Below, piece after piece: positions 53,300 to 62,554 of a stretch of DNA of 64,000 nucleotides; position 1 is the first letter of the stretch, and every line of letters begins with the position of its first letter. The notes beneath the pieces were generated by a model that saw nothing but the letters and a program-made list of their open reading frames with translations, was not told where the DNA came from and did not search any database. The DNA comes from 38-11 sp964539975 (GTDB taxonomy: Bacteria > Bacillota > Clostridia > Tissierellales > Dethiosulfatibacteraceae): positions 1 to 64,000 of the forward strand of contig CAZIKK010000009.1 in NCBI GenBank assembly GCA_964539975.1, read 5' to 3'. The position numbers and the translations under genes were made by a program.

Positions 53300-54559
53300 T
53301 TAAAGTTTTTGAGGATTTGTGATTCTACCGGTTACAGCTGAAGCTGCTGCTACTGCTGGAGAAGCTAGATAGATTTCTGACTCTGAATGTCCCATTCTAC
53401 CTACGAAATTTCTATTGGTTGTTGTGACCGCCTTCTCACCAGATGCCAAGATTCCCATATGCCCACCAAGACACGGTCCGCATGTTGGTGTGCTGACAAT
53501 GGCTCCAGCCTCAATGAAAATTTCTGCCAATCCTTCTCTGATGCATTGAAGGTATATCTCCTGGGTAGCAGGAATGATAATTGTTCTAACTCGTTTATTC
53601 ACCTTTCTGCCTTTTAATACCTCTGCTGCAACGCGCATATCATCGATTCTTCCATTTGTACAAGAACCTATCACCACTTGATCAATCGCTATATCTCCCG
53701 CTTCATCCACCGTTCTAGTGTTTTCTGGAAGGTGTGGGAAAGCCACTGTTGGTTTTAGCACATTCAAATCAATTTGAATGGTTCGATCATATACCGCATC
53801 TTGATCTGCTTCAAATATTTTCCATTGCTTGTCTGTTCTACCTGACATGTATGCAATGGTCTTATCATCTACTGGGAAAATTCCATTTTTTGCCCCAGCT
53901 TCAATAGCCATATTCGACACAGTGAAGCGATCATCCATTGACAAAGCCTTCACCCCTTCACCTGTAAACTCAAGCGACTGATAAAGCGCTCCATCGACAC
54001 CTATTTTCCCAATCAAATGTAAAATGACGTCCTTTCCGCTAACAAATTTATTTGGATTCCCGGATAATTCGACTTTGATTGCAGGAGGTACTTTTATCCA
54101 AGCTTTCCCCCTTGCCATGCCAGCAGCCATATCTGTGCTGCCCACACCCGTTGAAAAAGCGCCTAGGGCTCCATAAGTACAAGTATGAGAATCTGCCCCA
54201 ATCACCGTATCTCCTGCCACAACTATCCCTTTTTCAGGTAATAAGGCATGCTCAATTCCCATCTCGCCTACATCATAAAAATGTTTAATGTCTTGTTCGT
54301 CAGAAAAAGTTCTGCAAGTTTTGCACTGTTCCGCAGATTTGATATCTTTGTTTGGTGTGAAATGATCCAGTACAACAGCTACCTTTTCACTGTTAAACAC
54401 TTTTTTTGCTCCCATTTTTACAAATTCTTTGATGGCAACAGGTGTGGTGATGTCATTCCCCAAAACCATGTCTAAATCAATCTCTACAAATTCGCCAGCT
54501 TGTACAGCCTCTTTCCCGCAGTGGTCTGCCAATATTTTTTGTGTCATTGTCATGCCCAT
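53300..54559 (-). CDS. leuC: 3-Isopropylmalate dehydratase large subunit
   Basis: 419 residues. Iron-sulfur ligands are in IGSCTNGRIDD and CGPCLGGHMG, and ADSHTCTYGALG is the aconitase-family motif. The [4Fe-4S] enzyme acts with LeuD. AGGAGG precedes the ATG, which overlaps the leuA stop by one base (TAATG). Confidence 0.97.
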   Translation of the reverse strand: MGMTMTQKILADHCGKEAVQAGEFVEIDLDMVLGNDITTPVAIKEFVKMGAKKVFNSEKVAVVLDHFTPNKDIKSAEQCKTCRTFSDEQDIKHFYDVGEMGIEHALLPEKGIVVAGDTVIGADSHTCTYGALGAFSTGVGSTDMAAGMARGKAWIKVPPAIKVELSGNPNKFVSGKDVILHLIGKIGVDGALYQSLEFTGEGVKALSMDDRFTVSNMAIEAGAKNGIFPVDDKTIAYMSGRTDKQWKIFEADQDAVYDRTIQIDLNVLKPTVAFPHLPENTRTVDEAGDIAIDQVVIGSCTNGRIDDMRVAAEVLKGRKVNKRVRTIIIPATQEIYLQCIREGLAEIFIEAGAIVSTPTCGPCLGGHMGILASGEKAVTTTNRNFVGRMGHSESEIYLASPAVAAASAVTGRITNPQKL

Positions 54560-56088
54560 TATATTGCCTCCTTGTTTTGAACTTCATTATAAATCATTTT
54601 ATTGACTGCATTGATATATGCCTTGACACTAGCTTCAACCACATCGGTAGAAAGACCTCTGCCCACATAGGCATGTCCGTTTTCTCTTAATTTGACCGTT
54701 GCATCTCCTAGTGCATCTTCTCCTTCTGTTACCGAGTTTAATGAATAGTCTTCTAACTTCAACTTTTTACCCACAATTTTCTCAATTGCCTGGAATGCCG
54801 CATCGATAGGCCCATCTCCTGTAGCTACCTCTTCTTTGTGTCCATCTTTTGTCTTTAACGTAACGGCAGCCGTTGAAGTAATTGTGTTACCACTGTTGAT
54901 GACAAATCGTTCCAACTCGAACTCTCTGGGAATATCAATATTTTGTCTTGATACCAACGCATCTATATCTCGATCATAAACTTCCTTTTTCTTGTCTGCA
55001 ATTTCTTTGAATTTTTTGAATGCTCGATCCAAATCCTCATTTGATAAATGATAGCCCATGGTAACCAATTTATCTCTAAAAGCATGTCTTCCAGAGTGTT
55101 TTCCCAATACAATCTTGTTCTGAGTCAATCCTACCGATTCTGGCGTCATGATTTCGTAAGTTTCTTTATTGCTCAATACGCCATGTTGGTGAATCCCAGA
55201 TTCATGAGCAAAGGCATTGGCTCCCACAATTGCTTTGTTAGGTTGGACCTTTACTCCTGTTATGCTGCTCAACAATTCACTGGCTCTCATGATCTGTGTG
55301 GTATCAATGTTGAACCCAAAGTCATACCGATCTTGTCTAGTGTTCACAGCCATCACAATCTCTTCTAAAGCCGCATTTCCAGCTCTTTCTCCAATGCCAT
55401 TGATGGTGCATTCAATTTGAGTAGCTCCTGCTCTTATGGCTGCTAAAGAGTTGGCTACGCCAAGTCCCAAATCATTATGACAATGAACGGATATAGCTGC
55501 TTTTTCAAGCGCAGGACATTTATCTCTCAATGCCATTAAGAACTCATAGTATTCATCTGGCGTCGTATATCCAACCGTATCCGGGATGTTGATAGTTGTC
55601 GCTCCAGCATTGACCGCTCTGGTGAAAATTTTAGCCAAGAATTCCACATCACTCCTCGTTGCATCTTCCGCAGAAAATTCAACGTCTGAAACGTATTTGG
55701 CGGCATACTTGACCATCTCTTCTGCTCGATCCAATACTTGTTCTGGAGACATCTTTAACTTATATGTCATGTGAATAGGTGAAGTGGCAATAAAGGTATG
55801 AATCCTAGGATTAGCTGCTTCCCGAATGCTTTCCCATGCCTTGTCAATATCTCCTTTTTCCGCCCTTGCGAGACTGGCAACAGATGATGTTTCTATCACA
55901 GAAGCAATTTCTTTTATTGCTGACAAGTCACCAGGTGATGCCGCTGCAAATCCTGCTTCTATGACATCGACTTTTAATCGCTCCAATTGTTTTGCCATTT
56001 GAATCTTCTCTTTAAGATTCATTGAACAGCCTGGCGATTGTTCTCCATCTCTCAAAGTTGTGTCGAAAATTTTAATTATTTGACTCAT
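54559..56088 (-). CDS. leuA: 2-Isopropylmalate synthase
   Basis: 509 residues. TTLRDGEQSPGCSMN is the catalytic entry, VHCHNDLGLGVANSLAAI the metal site, and the C-terminal regulatory domain (about 390-509) is present, so leucine feedback is likely. It condenses acetyl-CoA with 2-oxoisovalerate. I chose the ATG at 56088, with GGGAGG upstream; an earlier in-frame ATG at 56118 lies in the leader terminator. First gene of leuACDB. Confidence 0.97.
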   Translation of the reverse strand: MSQIIKIFDTTLRDGEQSPGCSMNLKEKIQMAKQLERLKVDVIEAGFAAASPGDLSAIKEIASVIETSSVASLARAEKGDIDKAWESIREAANPRIHTFIATSPIHMTYKLKMSPEQVLDRAEEMVKYAAKYVSDVEFSAEDATRSDVEFLAKIFTRAVNAGATTINIPDTVGYTTPDEYYEFLMALRDKCPALEKAAISVHCHNDLGLGVANSLAAIRAGATQIECTINGIGERAGNAALEEIVMAVNTRQDRYDFGFNIDTTQIMRASELLSSITGVKVQPNKAIVGANAFAHESGIHQHGVLSNKETYEIMTPESVGLTQNKIVLGKHSGRHAFRDKLVTMGYHLSNEDLDRAFKKFKEIADKKKEVYDRDIDALVSRQNIDIPREFELERFVINSGNTITSTAAVTLKTKDGHKEEVATGDGPIDAAFQAIEKIVGKKLKLEDYSLNSVTEGEDALGDATVKLRENGHAYVGRGLSTDVVEASVKAYINAVNKMIYNEVQNKEAI

Positions 56089-56116
56089 GTTGATCCTCCC
56101 AATTTTTCTTGAAACC

Positions 56117-56395
56117 AAAAAACCCGTCTCTGACTTATGTCAGAGACGGGTTATACCCGCGGTACCACTCTGTTTGTTTTATTAGGCACAATAATAGCCC
56201 AAAAAACCTCTCTATTTGAGTTCTATCAAACTCTCAGCCTTTAACGGGACACACGTATTCTTCTACTGTTTTCAAAGAATCTGCTCTGGAGCGAGTGTAT
56301 CTTCACGGCCGTATCGACTCTCACCACCGTCGACTCTCTGAAACTCGCCTTATGAAAACTTTTTTCTCCATCTTTGCATTTTGATTTCTTAATTG
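56117..56395 (-). promoter_or_regulatory. T-box leader of leuACDB (specifier CTC)
   Basis: T-box sequence AGAGTGGTACCGCGGGT at 56155-56171, followed by a 14-bp terminator stem (56121-56134 with 56139-56152). The AGAGAG element and the pattern NNN-G-CTCC-AGAGC place CTC (Leu) at 56295-56293 as specifier. Uncharged tRNA-Leu should open the operon. Confidence 0.94.
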
Positions 56396-56401
56396 ATTGT
56401 G

Positions 56402-56431
56402 ATTTTAGCACACAAGTACTTCAGCTGTCAA
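56402..56431 (-). promoter_or_regulatory. Promoter of the leu leader
   Basis: Perfect TTGACA (56426-56431), 18-bp spacer, TAAAAT (56402-56407) on the minus strand. Confidence 0.82.
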
Positions 56432-56458
56432 CATTATTTTATTTTCTTTGTGAAATTA

Positions 56459-56467
56459 TGCTATAAT
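56459..56467 (+). promoter_or_regulatory. Extended -10 promoter of cinA
   Basis: TG-C-TATAAT at 56459-56467, 64 bases before the cinA start. The -35 region is AT-rich without a clear box. Confidence 0.5.
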
Positions 56468-56530
56468 GAGTTAGGTTTCTCTCAACAAGAACCCTATAAA
56501 ATTCGATCATATTATGAAGGACGTGACATC

Positions 56531-57760
56531 ATGAACACTGAAATACTATGCTTTGGATCCGAATTGTTACATGGAGATATTGTTAACTCAAATGCCGCTT
56601 ATTTGTCTAAAAAATTGGCCGAGATAGGCATTAACGTCTATTACCATTCTGTGGTTGGAGATAATCACCAGCGAATGGAAGAAGCTTTTCGCATTGCCTT
56701 TGAACGAGTGGATTTGGTCATCTGCACGGGTGGCTTAGGCCCTACACAAGATGACATCACCAAAGAAATATTGGCAAGATACCATGGACAACCTATGCAA
56801 TTTGACCCAGCTAGCCTAGAACACGTAAAACACATTTATCGTCGATTAAATCGGCCCATGCCTGAAAGCAATTTAAGACAAGCTTATTTCCCGCAAGGTT
56901 CTCACATTTTGCCCAATCCTTTTGGGACAGCAAATGGATGCTATCTTAAAAAGAATGGAAAAATCGCTATCTTGCTTCCAGGACCACCTAAAGAAATGAT
57001 TCCCATGTTTGAAAATCATGCTTTGCCATTGCTCATGCCCTATTCCGATGGTGTTATTCAAGGAAGAAAATACGTCGTGACTGGTTTAGGTGAATCGACC
57101 ACTGAAGAAAGGATTATGGACCTTGTTACACACCAATCCAATCCTACTATTGCCACTTTTGCCGGCAATGGACGAGTCATTGTGCGTGTCACAGCAAAAG
57201 CCAAAGATGCCTCTTCCTGTGATTTGCTGTTAGATCCCATTGAAACTGAATTATTGGATCGACTCCGTGGACACATCTATATCACCGAAACAATGGATCC
57301 AGCCACACATACAGCTAATCGATTGATAGAAAAAAACCTCACTTTAGCTCTTGCTGAATCCTGCACTGGAGGTTTGCTTGCATCCAAGTTAACGGCTTGT
57401 CCCGGCATCTCTTCTGTGTTTCTTCAGGGTTATATCACCTACAGCAATACTTCGAAAATCCAAACATTGGGTGTGCGAGAAGAAACGATTGAAACTTACG
57501 GAGCTGTCAGCTCACAAACAGCCGTAGAAATGGCACAAGGAGCCCTTTCAAAGGCAGGCTCTCAAATCGGGGTTGCCATCACTGGCATTGCTGGTCCCTC
57601 TGGAGGGACACTTGACAAACCTGTAGGGCTCGTTTATGTGGCTGTTGTTTATCAGGATCAAATTGTGGTAAAAACACTCAATTATCCCGGTACAAGAGAA
57701 GTTGTGCGTGAACGTTCCGCTGTTGCTGCCCTTGATATTCTTAATCATTTACTCAAATAG
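56531..57760 (+). CDS. cinA: CinA-family protein
   Basis: 409 residues. A molybdopterin-binding-like domain (about 1-170; CTGGLGPTQDDITKEI) is followed by a linker and a C-terminal CinA domain (about 255-405; LALAESCTGGLLASKLT, VAITGIAGPSGGT) of the NMN-deamidase type. The role is in pyridine-nucleotide salvage and, in some species, competence. The ATG at 56531 follows GAAGGA; an upstream in-frame ATG (56393) lies in the promoter region. A LytTR regulator follows 11 bases later. Confidence 0.94.
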   Translation: MNTEILCFGSELLHGDIVNSNAAYLSKKLAEIGINVYYHSVVGDNHQRMEEAFRIAFERVDLVICTGGLGPTQDDITKEILARYHGQPMQFDPASLEHVKHIYRRLNRPMPESNLRQAYFPQGSHILPNPFGTANGCYLKKNGKIAILLPGPPKEMIPMFENHALPLLMPYSDGVIQGRKYVVTGLGESTTEERIMDLVTHQSNPTIATFAGNGRVIVRVTAKAKDASSCDLLLDPIETELLDRLRGHIYITETMDPATHTANRLIEKNLTLALAESCTGGLLASKLTACPGISSVFLQGYITYSNTSKIQTLGVREETIETYGAVSSQTAVEMAQGALSKAGSQIGVAITGIAGPSGGTLDKPVGLVYVAVVYQDQIVVKTLNYPGTREVVRERSAVAALDILNHLLK

Positions 57761-57771
57761 GAGGCAGTCAG

Positions 57772-58497
57772 ATGGATATTAGATTATTGGTATGTGACGA
57801 TAATCATTACAAACAAAATCCTATCAAAGACTACTTGCAAGAATTTTCGTCGGTCAAAGACCACCATTTCATCATCGATCATTCCTGTAATGGCTCCCAT
57901 ATTTTAGAACTACATGAAAAGAAAAGATATCATATGTTGTTTCTTGACATCGATTCCAGAGATGGACTAAGCGGTCTTGATGTAGCTCGGAAGATTAGAG
58001 AAAAAGATGAACAAATCTTGATTGTTTTCATTAGTGCCTACGCAGATTATACGCATCAAGCTTTTAAGTATTTTGCTTTCAATTACATCATCAAACCCAT
58101 TGACAAGGCTTTCTTTTTCAAAATGATGCAACGAGCCATATCCTTGGTTATTTCTCGCTACCAACTGCGAGATCGGCTAAGCATCGTGCTAAATGACGGC
58201 AACTATATACATAAAATTTTATATGACCATATCCTATATGCTGAGAAACAAGGCAAACGCTTATGTTTGAAACTCGAAAATCAAACCGTTTTGTGCCCTG
58301 TCATAACACTGACCTCCTTTGAGCAAATGGTGGAGCCTGGCTATTTTGTGAGATGCCACAAAAGTTTCATTGTCAATCCATACAAAATTAGACGCATTGA
58401 TCAAAGTGAATTGGAAATCCATGGCGCAAACTCCTTGATTCCAATTGGCAGAAAATATCGCCAAACTTTGAATAAAGTTCTCTTAAACATTATATGA
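57772..58497 (+). CDS. LytTR-family response regulator, orphan
   Basis: 241 residues. The receiver domain (about 1-125) has the phospho-Asp in MLFLDIDSRDG, ISAYADY (Thr/Ser position) and the Lys in IIKPIDKA. The LytTR DNA-binding domain (about 140-240) has the hallmark FVRCHKSFIVNPYKI. No histidine kinase is adjacent. AGGAGG precedes the ATG, 11 bases after cinA. Its likely targets are the two repeated promoter elements at 58593 and 58782 ahead of the ABC cluster, but that is inference. Confidence 0.93.
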   Translation: MDIRLLVCDDNHYKQNPIKDYLQEFSSVKDHHFIIDHSCNGSHILELHEKKRYHMLFLDIDSRDGLSGLDVARKIREKDEQILIVFISAYADYTHQAFKYFAFNYIIKPIDKAFFFKMMQRAISLVISRYQLRDRLSIVLNDGNYIHKILYDHILYAEKQGKRLCLKLENQTVLCPVITLTSFEQMVEPGYFVRCHKSFIVNPYKIRRIDQSELEIHGANSLIPIGRKYRQTLNKVLLNII

Positions 58498-58575
58498 AAT
58501 TTGTCATTATAAGTGGATTGTTTTCGCGTCTTCGTGTTGTTTAAGACTCATTTCGTGCCGTTTGCATCTCAAATA

Positions 58576-58611
58576 TTGAATTGGTTACAACCTTGATATA
58601 AGATAACATTA
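58576..58611 (+). promoter_or_regulatory. Promoter P1 with repeat element
   Basis: TTGAAT (58576-58581), 17-bp spacer, TAAGAT (58599-58604). The 19-bp element TTGATATAAGATAACATTA (58593-58611) recurs with two changes at 58782-58800. Confidence 0.6.
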
Positions 58612-58686
58612 AGCATAAATGATGCTGACCAACCAAGGTTGTCGTCGGACACATCTAAAAAAACACTCAATTGAGTGTTTTTTTTA
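58611..58686 (+). ncRNA. Possible short transcript of about 75 bases
   Basis: From the predicted start of P1 to the terminator at 58657-58684. It contains CAACCAAGGTTG, a small hairpin. An in-frame run starting ATGATGCTG and ending at a TAG in the terminator exists but has no ribosome site. It could be a small RNA, a peptide mRNA or only the tail of the LytTR unit. Confidence 0.35.
58657..58685 (+). terminator. Terminator in the LytTR-ABC gap
   Basis: Perfect 14-bp palindromic stem, AAAAAAACACTCAA with TTGAGTGTTTTTTT, ending in a run of eight T. Confidence 0.88.
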
Positions 58687-58781
58687 GATTAATTGAAAAA
58701 CGAACAGTCAAATCACGTCATCTTGACAACATTCTTTTTCATTTAAGATATTATTCATTTTCTCTATGAAACAACCTAGAC

Positions 58782-58800
58782 TTGATGTAAAATAACATTA
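58782..58800 (+). promoter_or_regulatory. Promoter P2 of the ABC cluster, activator-type
   Basis: TTGATGTAAAATAACATTA, 17 of 19 bases equal to the P1 element. It includes the -10 box TAAAAT (58788-58793), but the -35 position (TATGAA) is poor, and ACAACCT lies at 58771-58777 as it does near P1. An activator, such as the LytTR regulator, is likely needed. Confidence 0.5.
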
Positions 58801-58810
58801 GAAATTAATT

Positions 58811-58834
58811 AAGGAGGTAGCGGATCATTCCGCT
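58811..58834 (+). promoter_or_regulatory. Ribosome site separated from the start by a hairpin
   Basis: AAGGAGGT (58811-58818) is 27 bases from the ATG at 58845, too far for normal initiation. A hairpin AGCGG-ATCATT-CCGCT (58819-58834) lies between; folding it leaves about 11 bases, a working distance. No other in-frame start fits, since a TAA lies 9 bases before the ATG. Confidence 0.6.
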
Positions 58835-58844
58835 GTAACTATTT

Positions 58845-60128
58845 ATGAATAAAAAAATAATTGCAGGTATCCTCATTGTTGCCCTTATCATCATTGCAGT
58901 CTTTTTTCTCTTTCCACGAACGCCTTCTTCACCTATTGCATCACTCACACCTTTTGAAAAACTGGAAATGGTGTTGCAACAACAAACCCAACTTCAAGAT
59001 ATTGATTCAGAAACTCGTTTTCGTATCGACATTTCAACCTCGGATCCTTCTCTAACGGGGATCGCTTCTCTTTTGTCAGAAGTAGATTTTGTCTTTCGTT
59101 CCAAACAAAGCCTTTCAGACACCCAAAATATTAAAGCTGAAAGCATTTTATCCCTCATTTATCAAGATAGTCCTGCCCTTACTCTAAATACCTATATGGA
59201 TTCTGAACAAATTGTTTTAAAGTCAAATGACTTGTTTTCCAAAGCTTTCTATCTTAGTTTTGATCAATACGAATCTTTCTTGAGCTCTACTCAAATGCCT
59301 GTTCAGTTTGAATTGGAACGCATAATTGAAAGGTCATTAGCTTTTCAAGAAGAGTTCTACCGTCTTGAAGGAACACCTGGTTATGAATCCTTTGACCAAG
59401 ACAAGTATCGAGATATGATTGAATCCGGACTCTCAGAAATTCTATCAGAAACCGAACCATTTGAGATAACCATTGACGATGGAAGCAGCACTCAAAAAGT
59501 GCTTCTCTCTGGACTTGCTCTTCGTTTTAACGATGCCCAACTAGCGGAATTCTTGCTTCCCATATTGCGAGAAGCTCAAACCGATGAAGGACTCAAGCAA
59601 GTTTTGGTTTCAAAGTTGGACACATTATTGGCCTTCTCAGTAGATCTATATGCGATAGATAGCGAGACTCTTGGTACTGCAAATCCTCACGATGAAATAT
59701 CGGATTTACTGGACAATTTTGAATCCGGATACGAAGAATATATCGAAGATATCATTACCCAATTGGAATATCATCAAGCTAATTCTCAATCCCAAAAATT
59801 CCAAGTGGATTGGATCATTGGCATTAATCAAGAAGGGTTTGCCGTTTACCAGGATTTACAAGTCGATATGGATACGGGTGAGGTCTTCTTCCAAACAGAC
59901 CATTTGTCTTTCCATTTTAATACCATCTTGCATCAAATCAACACACCTTTGGTTTTTTCTGATTATTCAGAAGCAGTCGATGAAGGCATCAACTTAGTCT
60001 CACTGATGGAAAACCCAGATTCAATGGAGTCCCAGATGGTGATGATGCAACTATATGGTTCCGTCATGCAACGAATGTCCACAAATCCTTTGTTCATGCA
60101 AATCATTCAAGAAATCGGAGTCTACTAG
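58845..60128 (+). CDS. Unknown membrane-anchored extracellular protein of the ABC cluster
   Basis: 427 residues. One N-terminal membrane helix (KKIIAGILIVALIIIAVFFLF), no lipobox, then about 400 residues that should lie outside: acidic, Gln/Ser-rich, with alternating strand patterns and many aromatic residues. I do not recognise a family. It lies 3 bases before an ABC-2 permease and is probably part of the exporter, as an accessory or substrate-binding protein. Confidence 0.78.
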   Translation: MNKKIIAGILIVALIIIAVFFLFPRTPSSPIASLTPFEKLEMVLQQQTQLQDIDSETRFRIDISTSDPSLTGIASLLSEVDFVFRSKQSLSDTQNIKAESILSLIYQDSPALTLNTYMDSEQIVLKSNDLFSKAFYLSFDQYESFLSSTQMPVQFELERIIERSLAFQEEFYRLEGTPGYESFDQDKYRDMIESGLSEILSETEPFEITIDDGSSTQKVLLSGLALRFNDAQLAEFLLPILREAQTDEGLKQVLVSKLDTLLAFSVDLYAIDSETLGTANPHDEISDLLDNFESGYEEYIEDIITQLEYHQANSQSQKFQVDWIIGINQEGFAVYQDLQVDMDTGEVFFQTDHLSFHFNTILHQINTPLVFSDYSEAVDEGINLVSLMENPDSMESQMVMMQLYGSVMQRMSTNPLFMQIIQEIGVY

Positions 60129-60131
60129 CCC

Positions 60132-61349
60132 ATGTTGAGAAAAGAATGGTTATTGATCCAGTTTAATCTTAAAAGTGTTGTGATGGATCTCAGAAAAGTT
60201 CTACTTCTTTTTGTTCTGCCAACCATTGTTTTCTTAATTATAGGTGTGTTTTTGACTACTCAAAAAAATATCGATCACCCCACAGATAAAATTTCCATCG
60301 GCATTGTCGACCTAGAGCAATCCGCTATCAGCCACATGCTGATGGAAAACATTACAGAAGAAACAACCTTGGCCAACCTTATTGATTTTCTGCATCTAGA
60401 TTGGCCTGAAGCAGAAAGAACCTTAAAGAATGGTGAAATCACTGCTTTTGTAGTCATTCCTGAAAACTTTTCCACGGGCTTATTGCAGATGGAAAACCCA
60501 CCGCTTCAAGTGGTTTATGATGGCAAACAGTCTATCGAGTTTTTTATTATTCACCAAACCGTTGAAAGCTTTTCAAAGTATGTCACTTATGTGGAGATTT
60601 GCACCGCTTCACAATACTATGCCCTCATCGATCTTGGCTTTTCTTCCTCAGAAGCACTAGCCATCAACGACAGGGTTTCTTTTCAGCTCATCATGGATAC
60701 TTTAGGCAGAAAAAACTTGTTTTCCACTACACCTATTTACGATTTCCCTTCTGTCTCCTCCTTTGTTTACCATGGTGTTTCTATTTTGACCTTGATCATG
60801 TTTTATACAGCTACTCTCGGTGCCTTGAGCCTATTAGATGAAAAACAATTGAAAATTGTCTCTCGGGTTCGCCTTTCTTCTGTTGGTCTTTTTCGATATT
60901 ATCTTTTCAAAGTGTTGGTCTATGCATCCATCACTACCTTTTGGATGTTTGGCATGGTATTATTTATTCAAAAAATGCTGTCGCTTTCAACTAACTTACT
61001 GTTACTGTTTTTATTCATATCCATGACAAGTTTCTGTTTGAATGCTTTTTTTCTCATTATTTCTGAATGGATTGGGAATCGAGAAAGCTATTTGAGTTTT
61101 TCCTCTTTTTTAATCGTTGTTTTCGCTTTTATTGGGGGCACTTTTTTTCCAGTGGTGCTTCTACCTTACACATTGAAAACCGTGACAAGTTTTAGTCCCA
61201 ACTTAATCGTCGCTAAGCAGATTATTTTTGGATTGAATGGCCAATTGTCTGCAGAAGCTACAGGTTTTTGGTCAGCAGCTATGTTCATGGTAGGGCTCTT
61301 GCTCATCAAACTATCCTCCCAATTGGGAAAACGGGAGGGTTCACTATGA
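60132..61349 (+). CDS. ABC-2-type permease (first)
   Basis: 405 residues. An N-terminal helix is followed by an extracellular domain of about 170 residues (ISIGIVDLEQSAIS, FVVIPENFSTGLL) and five C-terminal helices (about 220-400). This is the YhbR/NatB-like ABC-2 exporter design. The ribosome site is weak (GGAG). Its stop overlaps the next gene (ATGA). Confidence 0.9.
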   Translation: MLRKEWLLIQFNLKSVVMDLRKVLLLFVLPTIVFLIIGVFLTTQKNIDHPTDKISIGIVDLEQSAISHMLMENITEETTLANLIDFLHLDWPEAERTLKNGEITAFVVIPENFSTGLLQMENPPLQVVYDGKQSIEFFIIHQTVESFSKYVTYVEICTASQYYALIDLGFSSSEALAINDRVSFQLIMDTLGRKNLFSTTPIYDFPSVSSFVYHGVSILTLIMFYTATLGALSLLDEKQLKIVSRVRLSSVGLFRYYLFKVLVYASITTFWMFGMVLFIQKMLSLSTNLLLLFLFISMTSFCLNAFFLIISEWIGNRESYLSFSSFLIVVFAFIGGTFFPVVLLPYTLKTVTSFSPNLIVAKQIIFGLNGQLSAEATGFWSAAMFMVGLLLIKLSSQLGKREGSL

Positions 61350-62554
61350 AGCACATGATCTTACTTCGTTTTAAGCTGTTCTTTGTTAAAAAATCTCTGG
61401 TTTTACTTTTCTTGGTATTCCCTTTATTGTTTTCATTTGTCTCGTTAAACTATATTCAATCTGATGATTTTGAGATCAAAACCACCATCGGAATCGTCGA
61501 TCAAGATCAAACTCCTTTTTCAAGAAATATTCTTAATCGCCTCCAGTCAGATCCTCGATTGATGGTGATTGAAACCAGTGAATCCGAAGGACTTGATTCT
61601 CTTAAATCTGAAAGAATCGTTGGACTCTATTATTTGCTTCCAGGTTTTCAAGAGAATGTCCTCCGTGGTCACACCTTCAATCTAATCGAGGTTCAGTATC
61701 TGGCTGACAATTATACGGCACCCGGCATAACCGACTTGATCACGCCGCATTTTCTTTTGGACATTCTAAAGGAAAAAACCATCCATCAGGTTTCTAGGCT
61801 TGCATTCTCAGAAAACCCTGATACCCTTCCTGTGTTTCGTGAGCTTTTTGATTCCTATACCCTTCGATATGAAGCTAGTGAACAATTTACTCTGGATGTT
61901 TTGCTGACAACCGTCGATTCTTCAAGCCAAACGCCTTTGTTCAGTACTTCAAAAGCTATTGTTATTCGCTATTTTATCAGTATTATTTTCATGTTCTTGG
62001 CCATCGCTGGTTTCTACCTTGCCATGCAAACCAATATTGATCAAGAACAAGGCATTTTGAATCGAATCCGACTGACCCCCAATGGCCTTATCCACTATTT
62101 CTTCGGCAATCTAATCGGTGTCTTTGGGCTGATTTTCATAATGGGACTTCTCCAAGTTCTGCTGTTAAAATGGATGTTTTTTTCCTATGTGCCTTTATTG
62201 GAACTCGTCTTTTATCTTGCTTTGTTTGCTTTATCTATCTCATTGTCCTCTCTGATTTTGGCGAAATGTTTTAAAAGAAGAAGCGATTTTCAGAGCGCCA
62301 TTCCCTATCTTCTGATTGGGATGTGGTTTTTCGGCGGCTGGCTATATAGTGACACCATCTTGAACGCTAAAGCGGCTTTCTTTTATGGCATTATCCCCGG
62401 TTCCTTAATCAAAGACCATTTGCTAGCTGTATTTTTGACTGGGACAGCTCATGTTCAGCTTGAGGCTCTCCTAATCGAAGGTGGTCTTCAGAGCGCCATG
62501 ATCTTTTTGTTGTACTTTTTGACAAGAAAGGAGTTTAAACGCGATGCTAATTAA
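61346..62554 (+). CDS. ABC-2-type permease (second)
   Basis: 402 residues with the same layout: N-terminal helix, extracellular domain (IGIVDQDQTPFS, IVGLYYLLPGFQENVL) and a five-helix C-terminal half with RIRLTPNGLIHYFFGNLIG. The two permeases are related and probably form a heterodimer. Start at 61346 overlaps the upstream stop; the end overlaps the ATPase by 11 bases. Confidence 0.91.
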   Translation: MKHMILLRFKLFFVKKSLVLLFLVFPLLFSFVSLNYIQSDDFEIKTTIGIVDQDQTPFSRNILNRLQSDPRLMVIETSESEGLDSLKSERIVGLYYLLPGFQENVLRGHTFNLIEVQYLADNYTAPGITDLITPHFLLDILKEKTIHQVSRLAFSENPDTLPVFRELFDSYTLRYEASEQFTLDVLLTTVDSSSQTPLFSTSKAIVIRYFISIIFMFLAIAGFYLAMQTNIDQEQGILNRIRLTPNGLIHYFFGNLIGVFGLIFIMGLLQVLLLKWMFFSYVPLLELVFYLALFALSISLSSLILAKCFKRRSDFQSAIPYLLIGMWFFGGWLYSDTILNAKAAFFYGIIPGSLIKDHLLAVFLTGTAHVQLEALLIEGGLQSAMIFLLYFLTRKEFKRDAN

